A stretch of DNA of 64,000 bases from Bacteroidaceae bacterium (lineage in GTDB: Bacteria > Bacteroidota > Bacteroidia > Bacteroidales > Bacteroidaceae), in assembly GCA_024401215.1 (NCBI GenBank), contig JAKSLL010000012.1, positions 1-64,000 on the forward strand, given 5' to 3'. The number at the start of each line of letters is the position of its first letter. Within the stretch, counting starts at the first letter, position 1. The notes beneath the pieces were generated by a model. It searched no databases. It saw nothing but the letters and a program-made list of their open reading frames with translations, and was not told where the DNA came from. Both the position numbers and the translations under genes were made by a program. Of this stretch, positions 11,301-21,000 are shown one piece after another.

Positions 11301-14300
11301 TAAGTCTTGCCAGTAGTATATGGTGAAGTGTTAGAACCTTTGCTGTGACGTGGCATGTCATTAGACCAAGCGTCTGTACCTATACCACCAACTTGAAGGT
11401 CGAACTCGTAGTCTTCAATGTAGTTAGGATTTGTCTTGTTCTGAAGGACTGTCTCATAACCTGCACGATGTGTGCTGAGCCACTCTATCTTCTTGACGTT
11501 GAGTTTGCTGCCCTTATCCATACCAGAAAGAATGATGTTAGGGTCATTCTCTATAAGGTTGAAGTCTATAGGATCCTTATATGTGAAACCTGTAAGAGTT
11601 GTGTTGAAGAAGTACTTGTTACCCTCAACATACCAATAGTGAGCCTCGTCAAGGTCGCCGACCCTTGTTGTCAAGTCAGTCTTACTGCCGAAATGATTCA
11701 AGAAACAGTCATCCACAATGTATTGGTTGTACTTGTCATCAGAAGAAGAGCTTGTATTGACAATACCAGGGAAGACAAAATTACCAGATGTGTTGAGGAA
11801 GTGATTCTCGTCTTTGTGAATATTATCAGCATAGACATAGCCACCGCCCTCACCCTCAACAACTGAGAGGAGTTTAATCTCACAAACACCGACTATAGGA
11901 CCGTAATATGTCTTTGAAGCGCGAGAATCGCCTTCGCCAACATACTCCAAATTCTGGATACGCAAGCTATAACCATTGTTAACACCAATAGCATTACGTG
12001 CTGTACCCACATTTCGCTTCTTGAACTCTGCAGTTGCAGCAAGATTCTTAGCAGATACAGAGTAAGCTTTAATATATTCGTTCTTCTTTTCTTTATAAGA
12101 TTTAGTTCCCTTTGAGCCATCAGCACCATGGAAAGCATGATGATCATCGTCAAAGTCATCGTTAGTTACAATAGAACCAAGATAACGGACATTGTTCAAG
12201 AACGCAAGATAGTTACGCTGATGCGCTTCATCATAGTTATTACCAGCACCACCTGCATTCGTTGGTGTACTTATCTCTCCGAACTTGCTATCAGGATCAA
12301 GTGAAGAGTTCAGACGGAGCTCGTTCACACGTGTGATGCTGTATGTTGTACCATCAAGCTGGTCTGTAGCAAAGTCCTGAGCACCCATAAGCATCAGACA
12401 GCAGTCATTTACTGACAACAAGTCAAGACGCTGGAATGTGTTCAAGATGATAGGATGCATAGGTGTACCCTTTGCCCAACCATAGCGTGTGATGTCTGCC
12501 GCACGGAATCCCTCACAGAATGTCAAGTGTCCATCACCGTAGATACCACCATCACCTGTGAGTCTATAGTATGTCTTACCTGCCACCTTAGGTCCATCAC
12601 CCTGGAACGTATATCGTCCATCAGATTCCTTTACGAACAGACCGAGGACAGTTCCACCAGATGGAACAGTTGCCTTAGTAGGAATAAGGGTAGAGATACG
12701 GATATGGTCAACTGTGCCATTCTCCTGATCACCGACCATGACGTTTGAGTTACCACCATAACCCTTGGTATCTGCAATATCGTAGCCATAACGTCCGTTG
12801 AAGTTTCTGAAATAACCTCCAACATTATCATTTGTCAACTTAAGAGTTGTAATAGCACCTGCTGATGCAGCAGTAGCATTGGCAATAGAATAACCACCGC
12901 CATACACGCCCTTACCAACATTGATATGTACAGCATCCCATGTAGTGCCGTCTTCGGTATGGTATGTTGTAGGGTCAACATCAATCAAGTCGAACTTAGC
13001 CGCTTTGCTGCCATCTGCTTCAACAATCTGCTGATAAACATTTTCTGGCACAAGGTCGCCCTTGAGGTAGTAAACACTCTTCTTGACAACGTCATCACCA
13101 AACACATCCTTCTTGCCTTCGTTCCACTTATCACCACGCTTTATATCATACTTAGCAGAAGATTTACACTGGTAGTATTTTGGATAACCAACAACAACCT
13201 GTGAACTTCCATACATATCAGAAGCATAGCATCCACCAACAATATCAGAGAACACAAGACCATTGCGCACCTCTATCGTTGAGTTACCAATGAGCTGACC
13301 GTTACGTCCACCACCGAAGACATTATTAGCTGAAGGATATGAGGCATCAGGATTGTCATCACCATTAGTACGGAAATTCGAGTAGAGCCTCTTGTCATCC
13401 AACTTAATATTAAATAGAGAAGTGGTTTGCGCAAACTGCAATCTAACAGGGTCGGTCAGATTACGTGCAGCAATACTAGACCCCATGAGACTATGATCAA
13501 GGCAACGGTCCATAGTGATATTCACATTACCCCAAACGTGTGAGTTCTGTCCGAAACCAGCACCATACACATTAAAACATGCAACGTGTGAAGCGTTACT
13601 TTCTTCAAGTATAGACTGATTTACATGACGCAACATATTTGAGTGAAGTTTTATGTTGACATCACCTACAATATCACCAGACTGGTAACATCCTCCGTAT
13701 ATGTTACAAGTAGGAGCATATACACCAGGAGCAACCTTATAGATAAATAACTCACCAGACTCCTCAAACTCTTCCTGACTTGTCCAATGACCTTCGTATA
13801 TCTCATTGAACTCCTCGTAATCCCAAATCTCACCATCACTGAAATTTGAATAGAGGAAATTATGCTTTTCTGCATCTTCAAAATTCTCTTTATGAGAGTT
13901 CTTCGTGGCAGGATTCTTATCAGCAGGGACATCCATTACCACAGGGATGAACTGTGAAGCAATAGTAAGATTCATCTTTGTGTTGCCGTATGTAGCATTG
14001 TCTGCAATGGCACGAGTGAAACCACCATTTGACACAATTTCCTTACCATTCTGGTTATATACGACTCTGGCATTCATACATCCTGCCACAATCTTATCAT
14101 AAAAGAGAATTCTATGGTGGAATGTCAATGAAACTGTCTCATCAACAAGCATAGAACCTCGGTTGCCACCGCCACAGAATGTACCGATATAAGCCTCCTT
14201 CAACTCCTTGTTAAGATCAAAATCCTTAGGCAATGCCTTCATGTCCACAGCCTTCATATATACATTGAGCAGAATAGGATTATGAGAAGCGTCATCAGAG

Positions 14301-17300
14301 TTAGCGAAATCAGAAGCGACGGTTGAAGCGCCCATATCTGTGATTTCGTTTATCTCTGCAAACTTGGCTATCTCTTCATTCTTTGAATAGGCTTCGCCAT
14401 CACATCCCATGAACACACCATTGAGTGTCACATACGAGCCAATCTTGAACTTTGTGAAGCTATTTTCACCCTCAACTGTTGACGCATTACCACCACAATA
14501 CACATTTCCTTTTACGTAAGCCACACGCTTAGGGACTGTAGTACCACTTGCCGCATTACCAGAGATATTTAGGAATGCCTTCTCTACGGAAGGACGAATA
14601 GAGTTAATGGCAAGGAGTTTCTTTGTATCACTTGCTCCTTCTTCACCAGGAACCTCATAATACAGATAATTTGCCTTTCCATCACTTTCATCACTCACCT
14701 TCTCTGTCAATGCTGTTGCATTCTTGTCATACTTATAAAGATAGAAACCATTACCAGAGCCATACACGTTACCTGATACTGCACCAGAGAGATTCACGTT
14801 AGTACCGTGATACACTTTTCCTGATATATCATTTCCTCCATATATGTTCTCGATGTATCCATCAAGGACATTGATAGTCGCACCATAGAAATCCTCGCCG
14901 TCATTACCTTCTGGCCATGCAGGCTGTCCAACCTTTGGTGTTGGATTGACATTAGATATACGACAGCCACCAAAGAGTGAACCGATATGGATGTCTGGCT
15001 GGTCAATTGTTATGCTAAGTCCACGTGGATTATAGTTAGCATTCGACTTGTCCGCATTATTCTCCACACCAGAAGGCTGACCAATTACACCCTTCTGCGT
15101 TGCAGGTTTACCGCCTGGGTTGTAATAAGTCATATCACCCATGTTACCGCCAGAATATACATTCTCGAGACGTCCCTTAACAAGGTTCCATGTTGGCTGG
15201 ATGTCCATTGTAGCAAGGTTGTTACCACCGAACATACGCACAACATGGAAAGGATCCATGGTCAAACGGTTCTTGTCCCACTTGTAACCAGCAGGCACAC
15301 CAGCAAAGAACACCTTGTTCATGATGTTCTTCTGATATTCAGTAAATGTCACATCTGCGAACTTATCTGTTGCTGCGTTTGCAAAGATATAAGTACCCTC
15401 AGTAATGGTAGCCTTATTACCGCCACCAAACGCCTGAAGTGTAGTACCTCCAGCTATTTCTATTATAGCATTCGCCACTTCTGGCTTATCGCCATACTTC
15501 GCCTCCCACTCTGCGCCATTACCTCCAGCGAACACACGACCAATGAGAGGGAATCCTTTGTTAACAGAGTTATCGTCAGAAGAAACCTCAACATAGCTGT
15601 TGAATTTCTTTCCTGTTATCGTTCCTGACTTTAATCCATGCTGTGCATCCCACTTTGCTGCGGTAAACTCTGCAGGCATAGCACCTTCAACAACACCAGC
15701 GACATCGTTACCACCATACATATTACAAATGATAAGGTGTTTTGAATTTGGGACACCACGGTATTTACCGTCGTAAGCCCATACGTGTGAAGCTCCACCT
15801 ATATTTGCCTGACGGCTACCACCAAACACGTTTACAACGAATCCGCTGGCAAGTTCCACGAACGTATTTCCATCAATCTTTCCCTTATATCCTCCACCAT
15901 AGAGAGAGCCGAGCAAAGTACCCTGAACACCTGAATCATAATAGACATTCACATTACCTGCCACAGTACCCATGTTAGAGCCGCCGAAAGCATTGAAAAT
16001 ATATGGGAAGTTTGCACTTGGATTATCGTCTCCTGTTGCCTGGCTGGCAATTGACTGTATGCACAGATACACATCACCCATTGAACGAGTGCCTGCACCA
16101 TATCCTGCTCCAAAAATATTCAATGCATTGTTACGGTCAAGGTCTGACACCTCACCATAGATGCCGAGGTTGTTCTTCTTGTTGAAGAAAACATCGTACA
16201 ATGGATCCTGCTCACAGAGAGATGACAGATAACATCCATAGTTAACCCATGTATCTCCCTCAATGTTTCCTGACTCAAAGCAGCCGCCATAAACATTACC
16301 TCCTTGCACACTATGCTCATCACCTACACCTTTTATACCGACTGGATGGAGGGCGCACTTCAGGTCAAGATAGACGAATGCCTTCTCCTTATTAGCATTG
16401 TAAAGCTTTGCCCTTGTAGCCTCATCCTCTGCATCTGGTACTTCTTTCTGCAAAGGCATGAAATATGAAGTGGCATATTCTGCATCATCATTTCTCGGGT
16501 CTGCATGGACACTATGAATACGGTTGTCTCTATCAGCATCATCTGCAGCAAGAATACCGCCCTTGAAGCTATAAGTAGGCTCCGTACTCTCAGGCTTGAA
16601 ATAATCAACATTGGCATTAAACGCTCCACCAATCACAGTATTAGCCACAGTAAGACCTTCTGGAAGACTGTAATGGAACTTGCCTGACGCAGTCTTAGCC
16701 TTCATTGAACCACGGAAACCACCGCCCACGAAGTTGCTCATCCACACATCCTCAACGTCATCAGCAAAGTTGAGCTGCACATCATCCGTCCAGGTAAGGA
16801 TATTGTCAACAAAAGCTTTGAAGGATTCTTCATCACCATCGGCAAAGCCTGACTTATAGCTACTATCATAATAGTAATGATAGTATTTCTCTTTTTCCTC
16901 CTTTTCTGGGTCGTCCTGCTTTGGCTGTGTCACGAGATACTGTCCGTTAGAACCCATGAAGAGACCATTTGGCTCCTCATGCGAATCGCTCTGAGTACCA
17001 AGCTGAACATGGTTGCCGATAGTAATACTGAGAGTTCCGTAACCATCGAAAGAGCCATCATCGTTCCAGTTACCTACATTACAAGAGTTTCCTCCACCGA
17101 AAGTGCGACCAAGGATACGAACTTTATCTACTGTTGCGGCATCAAAAAAGTCAGAACCTTCATTACCAGCTATCTTGAGATCCACATTAGTAGTACGAGG
17201 ACGGAACTTATAGAGAGTATCACCATGTACAAGTTCGTAGACATCATCATGCTCGCTGTCCTTATACTCCATATACTCAGGATTGGTATATCCAGGATGG

Positions 17301-18025
17301 TTTCCATTACCTGCACCATATACATCGTGCCCGATAGTACCACCATTGATAGCAACCTGAGCTGTACCCACAGAACCGCTGACATCGTTTCCACCATATA
17401 CATTTCCGCCTATCGTAATCTGATTTTTCTGAGAAGCAAAAGTGTATTTATTACCATTTATAGAGATATCAGCGTCAGCTGTACGCATACCGATTTTGGT
17501 AGCAGCTGTTCCATCGTTAGCACCTGTACCCACGACGCTACCCATCACACCACCTCCATATACATCATTGGTGATATTACCGCTGGTTATGACAAGAGAT
17601 GTATTTCCGACAGGCGCATAATAACCACCACCATAAACATTGTAAATGGCAGAACTTTTCACACCACCGATATGCACATTACATGTTCCGCCGACACTTC
17701 CGTTCATACCGCCTCCGACAACCTCAAAGAGGCTGTTACCCTTTTTGTCAAAGGAGACATCAACCGAGGTATTGCCTGTCACAATAGCAGTCTTACCAAG
17801 ACCACCACCGAAGACAGAATACTTCGGGCTACTGAGCAAGGTGTCAGAATCAAACTCAGGAACAACAGCATCAAGAACAGTAACAGCTGTACTGCCTTCC
17901 ACTCGTGCAACCTCACCACCGCCATAGACATTACCTCTAAGGGTAATAGTCTGTGACATCGCGTTATCAGCAACTCCTGACAGGAGCAGTGTAAGCCCCA
18001 AGAATATGTGTTTACCGTACTTCAT
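8336..18025 (-). CDS. Giant 3229-aa 'VYGGG'-repeat surface protein with T9SS-like tail
   Basis: A signal peptide (residues 1-24, ending AMSQ) is followed immediately by the first repeat, GNVYGGGEV. I count roughly thirty copies of a (N/D)(V/I)(Y/F)GGG or GG(N/C/S) motif over about the first 1750 residues, usually with 'G-x-(T/V)-x-(V/I)-x-(I/V)' strands between them. This suggests a long beta-solenoid stalk. The second part is non-repetitive, apart from a segment near the middle with 'GTFHGDGYHIDLNG' and 'NLGLIGGTIA' resembling GLUG. The last ~75 residues carry FRIYNTSGQFIRT and GVYIVNKKKIAL, a T9SS type A-like sorting end. It is the last gene of the fimbria-type operon, starting 12 nt after the 2171-aa gene in the same frame. 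I infer an exported adhesin or tip/stalk component; no enzyme motif was seen. Confidence 0.8.
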   Translation of the reverse strand: MKYGKHIFLGLTLLLSGVADNAMSQTITLRGNVYGGGEVARVEGSTAVTVLDAVVPEFDSDTLLSSPKYSVFGGGLGKTAIVTGNTSVDVSFDKKGNSLFEVVGGGMNGSVGGTCNVHIGGVKSSAIYNVYGGGYYAPVGNTSLVITSGNITNDVYGGGVMGSVVGTGANDGTAATKIGMRTADADISINGNKYTFASQKNQITIGGNVYGGNDVSGSVGTAQVAINGGTIGHDVYGAGNGNHPGYTNPEYMEYKDSEHDDVYELVHGDTLYKFRPRTTNVDLKIAGNEGSDFFDAATVDKVRILGRTFGGGNSCNVGNWNDDGSFDGYGTLSITIGNHVQLGTQSDSHEEPNGLFMGSNGQYLVTQPKQDDPEKEEKEKYYHYYYDSSYKSGFADGDEESFKAFVDNILTWTDDVQLNFADDVEDVWMSNFVGGGFRGSMKAKTASGKFHYSLPEGLTVANTVIGGAFNANVDYFKPESTEPTYSFKGGILAADDADRDNRIHSVHADPRNDDAEYATSYFMPLQKEVPDAEDEATRAKLYNANKEKAFVYLDLKCALHPVGIKGVGDEHSVQGGNVYGGCFESGNIEGDTWVNYGCYLSSLCEQDPLYDVFFNKKNNLGIYGEVSDLDRNNALNIFGAGYGAGTRSMGDVYLCIQSIASQATGDDNPSANFPYIFNAFGGSNMGTVAGNVNVYYDSGVQGTLLGSLYGGGYKGKIDGNTFVELASGFVVNVFGGSRQANIGGASHVWAYDGKYRGVPNSKHLIICNMYGGNDVAGVVEGAMPAEFTAAKWDAQHGLKSGTITGKKFNSYVEVSSDDNSVNKGFPLIGRVFAGGNGAEWEAKYGDKPEVANAIIEIAGGTTLQAFGGGNKATITEGTYIFANAATDKFADVTFTEYQKNIMNKVFFAGVPAGYKWDKNRLTMDPFHVVRMFGGNNLATMDIQPTWNLVKGRLENVYSGGNMGDMTYYNPGGKPATQKGVIGQPSGVENNADKSNANYNPRGLSITIDQPDIHIGSLFGGCRISNVNPTPKVGQPAWPEGNDGEDFYGATINVLDGYIENIYGGNDISGKVYHGTNVNLSGAVSGNVYGSGNGFYLYKYDKNATALTEKVSDESDGKANYLYYEVPGEEGASDTKKLLAINSIRPSVEKAFLNISGNAASGTTVPKRVAYVKGNVYCGGNASTVEGENSFTKFKIGSYVTLNGVFMGCDGEAYSKNEEIAKFAEINEITDMGASTVASDFANSDDASHNPILLNVYMKAVDMKALPKDFDLNKELKEAYIGTFCGGGNRGSMLVDETVSLTFHHRILFYDKIVAGCMNARVVYNQNGKEIVSNGGFTRAIADNATYGNTKMNLTIASQFIPVVMDVPADKNPATKNSHKENFEDAEKHNFLYSNFSDGEIWDYEEFNEIYEGHWTSQEEFEESGELFIYKVAPGVYAPTCNIYGGCYQSGDIVGDVNIKLHSNMLRHVNQSILEESNASHVACFNVYGAGFGQNSHVWGNVNITMDRCLDHSLMGSSIAARNLTDPVRLQFAQTTSLFNIKLDDKRLYSNFRTNGDDNPDASYPSANNVFGGGRNGQLIGNSTIEVRNGLVFSDIVGGCYASDMYGSSQVVVGYPKYYQCKSSAKYDIKRGDKWNEGKKDVFGDDVVKKSVYYLKGDLVPENVYQQIVEADGSKAAKFDLIDVDPTTYHTEDGTTWDAVHINVGKGVYGGGYSIANATAASAGAITTLKLTNDNVGGYFRNFNGRYGYDIADTKGYGGNSNVMVGDQENGTVDHIRISTLIPTKATVPSGGTVLGLFVKESDGRYTFQGDGPKVAGKTYYRLTGDGGIYGDGHLTFCEGFRAADITRYGWAKGTPMHPIILNTFQRLDLLSVNDCCLMLMGAQDFATDQLDGTTYSITRVNELRLNSSLDPDSKFGEISTPTNAGGAGNNYDEAHQRNYLAFLNNVRYLGSIVTNDDFDDDHHAFHGADGSKGTKSYKEKKNEYIKAYSVSAKNLAATAEFKKRNVGTARNAIGVNNGYSLRIQNLEYVGEGDSRASKTYYGPIVGVCEIKLLSVVEGEGGGYVYADNIHKDENHFLNTSGNFVFPGIVNTSSSSDDKYNQYIVDDCFLNHFGSKTDLTTRVGDLDEAHYWYVEGNKYFFNTTLTGFTYKDPIDFNLIENDPNIILSGMDKGSKLNVKKIEWLSTHRAGYETVLQNKTNPNYIEDYEFDLQVGGIGTDAWSNDMPRHSKGSNTSPYTTGKTYNTDALPQFNIRLQDKLDNSGKANYDNHLDEPELVKIYLTGQTLDENGTWQDYEYTINLNIVYLLGPTFDGGVDIENCALPGEMIGFSSNGIRIRTSEMMPVISSGWKIVPLTEIDEHGEWKWDINNGVDIPESMYKKDEHGALFGAIPALYKQNEYNIAYVFTAGGKNFPVFPVQRNLYSNVDEYNAAKGTSLTKEQFAGLSVKEKIESIPNKEKRMIVVHNYHRMKDVVAHDLQIEKMQDIPNHDVNTKHAAFAEAKIYIEDEEDLRAFVNYLNMSAVGNAHNIPAGLEDLDIILQKDITLTKKLPTISKKFKGTFHGDGYHIDLNGKQTLLFGNMLDGKVYNLGLIGGTIASTGQVVNSYDSKDFSSKDIKDGAKAYKLSHVFNPATDHDSYDDYVGTYYANGDYQYASNNRAWSLRTGSPNYGQTLSSHDASHFHDDARWNETEGVNIPLYDGKMTLEDRKGEIDGVSVYYKGIAEGYANDYLFFGQHLDKENADAYPMHINQVATGDANEDKGGNRVFETAGFYQSKVDKKFYYNKDAWALDPTLTAIDYTSMTSEGDKAVTIPTKFSVDSNKDAEATAYSNTNYGHVTQNLLVYNSGEKVFDKKDVKDIAESNIVYHNIVKGSDSKFSTSYFHLVDKQDFNAPIAFNVGTRAWYERQPLNYRDGSAMAWEGICIPFTAKKVFSMVENPNGGADLASVISHFYGEDLTCEPKDNDHTLHHEYWLNGMVGAASGVTFARPSTNGEGLFTNDKQEAGNYVFQNDYFVKLPNYEDYYGTRDDDVYGSKKNQAWYDTPHTFADYVYLSNDVPYVVAFPGEDYYEFNLTNPVVFENNKATIKVSDDEKQSSVEGSYSHVGTYLHRAMYAKDYVIDAEGNGFENVTGDVVTLPFRTYINDASSLAKMRYIAIGDFDIEDEPEEDYSDGKFFKVYGRGGNLVIEANFSGDFRIYNTSGQFIRTVHVENGVNNYNGFNKGVYIVNKKKIAL

Positions 18026-18037
18026 ATCTTGTAAATC

Positions 18038-21000
18038 TTATTGCATTATTTTATCACCAATCTTAACATTCGTGGAACCATTAACCCTTGCCTTGTTACG
18101 GTTATCATCATTATTCTTACCCTTACCGCCACCAAAGATGTTTCCATTGAATGTACCTCGTTTGATTGTAATATTCGTGTTACCATCCACAACACCAAAC
18201 TCACCGCCTCCATAGATGTTACCATCGAATGGAGCATTCTCAGGAAGGTCTATTAGGATATTAACATTAGTCTCATGATTTTCGCCCAGAAGTTCCTTAT
18301 TACCAGTAGTAGCAATACGCAGGTACTCCTCAGTATATGTATCTCCCACATTGACAGCCTTGCCTTCTTCAACATCTGCATCTGTCGCTTTTCTTGGAGC
18401 CGCCTCTAAGCCTTGACCTGCACCATAGATATTACCTCTAATGGTAGGATAATTATATTCATCACCAGTAATCCTGAGGTTTACGGTACCATTCATCTCC
18501 GCAATATGGTTAATGTACTGACCATAAGCATTTTTTCCTATATTGTAATAAGTTATTGATCCTCTACTTCCTCCATATACAGAGCCGTCAATTACACCGC
18601 CAGTAATATTTATGTTAGAAGTACCAAATACAGAGCCAATACCCTGCATAGCAGACAAAATAGGCATATCAGGCACTTCTCCGTAACCACCACCATAAAC
18701 ATTACCATTGATAGTACCACCAGAGATGTTCAGAGTAGTCGATGAATTGCTCAGGTCAAGTGAATCTATCTCATAACCATCACCAGTTGCTTTTCGGTTA
18801 TGCAATACTACCTTAGCCAAAGGAGATTCTTTTGTCATACTGCTCCAAGCAGGATTATAACCATACTGAACACCATCAATAATAGCTTTTGTACCATCAT
18901 TAGCTTCTTTTGTTGCGTAAGGCATGTGATCATCCCAAGGGTTAACGCCAATGACGCCACCTGTACCACCGCCATAGACATTACCTGATATAGTACCACT
19001 CTTGATGTTCACCTCTGTACGACCATACAGATACATATCTACAGGAGCACGTGAAGTTGATGCAGCCTGAACATCGCGTCCCAATCCTCCTGCATATAGA
19101 TGACCTATATTTATACTCTTAAGTTTTGGGTCTTGCTCTACATTTATAACAGAACGTCCAAAGAATGACGCATTAGGCCACTGTCCAAAAGTACCCTCTT
19201 CGCCATCTTTAGGAGTGTATGTCACCTCTCCATTACGCATAGCATTTCCCTGATTAGCACCTACTATATAAGAAATATTACCGCCATGGAAATTGACTTC
19301 AAAATCTCCATACATAGAACCATCGGTAAGACCAGCAATGATAGAGTTGATGTCTCGGGTATAGGTCACACTACCACCATCAGTCATCTCATTTTCATCG
19401 TCGATGTCAACATTAACGACTGCCCATACAGGACGCGTTGCAGAACCGAGGATAGAATAAGAAGTATTTTTCAGGAAATTACTTTTACCCTCATCATAAT
19501 TACCCCAAAAGAATTTCTGTGTAAAACGTCCTGACAAAATTCGTCCATAGTGGCCTGACTGGAAAGTCACGACCTGTGGAGTAGATCTATTTACCATTAG
19601 ATCAATTTCTTCCTTACTAAGGTTTGTAGCTGTAAAGACAATTGTTAGTTCTGGAATTTTCTCACTCTCGCCCATGTTACCATGCGCCTTACTAAGATTC
19701 TTGAAATTCTTCATCACCAATCCCTTTCCGAAAGTTACATCTCTGCCATGTAATTCTATGAAACTATTTCCACTATCATTTTTTCCATAGAACGTGAGAT
19801 TTTCAAACTTCGTATCACCAAGAACATAGCAGTTGGTACCAGAACCTATTGTTCGAAAAAGGTTTAGTGTATGCTCACCTGCTGTAGGTTTAATCTCATC
19901 AATTTTAATAACGCCATTATAATCTATACCATTCCATTTACCAGTCAGAGTGGCAGGATTAGTTCCATTACTCTGGAATCTAAAATCATTAGGATTCAAA
20001 GTTCCCATGATAACAATGATATTATTGTCCCATGTACCACCATCGTCTGCAGATTTCAGCAGGCTATTAGCATGGTCAATAGTCTTCACTGCAGTCTCTG
20101 GTGCCCAACCACGTTCACGAGAACCTGCAGTATTATCTATGCCATTAGTACCATCAACGAAGACAACGGTTGCGTCAATGTAACTTCTGATAGAGAACTT
20201 AGAAATTTCCCTACCCATGTAATTAATCTTAATCACACACCATACCGAACCGCCAGCTTCATCCAATCCATCCTTGTCAAGTTCGAGAGTGTTGGAAGTC
20301 TTACCTTCTATCGGAGTTAAGCCGTCAGACTTACACCACTGGTATATTACTTCATAAGAGCTATTAGGAACATCATCATTTTTCCACTTGACTTCAAAAC
20401 TGAACTTGTCATCTTCTTCGTCACCATTTTCATCAATACCCTCAGACTCCAGATAAGGACTGAATGTCAGATTTTTGCTATGGACATAATATGGCAACGT
20501 ACGATACTCCTTACCGCCTACTGTAATATATGAAACAATAAGCTTTGGCATATTTACATAAGCAGTCGGGTACATCTGAGAAGTCTCACCATCAAGGTCA
20601 ATCCACGAAGCACCGTCAAAGCTTTCCTGCCAACGATAAGTACCAGTACTTTCATCACTCATGTTTGCAGTAAGCTCTACGCCTGTTCTATCAGTTTTAT
20701 CTACTGATGTGAGGTACGCATCAAGACTTGGCGTTTTTGTCATGTGAACAAAGCCTTTCTCCCATGTCCAGTAAGTTTCATCTACTTTATTTTCATTGAG
20801 AGTCTTGAGCGAACTACCTTCAGCATCTACCCAGATTGCCCCGTAGTTCACGCCCTGATACATCTTTGGAGTATAAGTCTCTTTAGTACCGTTTCCATCA
20901 GCATGAGCTGTGACAGAACGAGCCTCCCATGCACATTTATTCTCAGGATAGAGCTCTGTAATCAGTTTACCATCTATGCTATAATTATAATAATGTGCAT

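Noticed and set aside
16877-17956. 359-aa plus-strand frame within the giant gene
   Set aside because: Rich in Thr/Ile/Ser and lying entirely antisense to regular VYGGG repeats, whose codons create long shadows.
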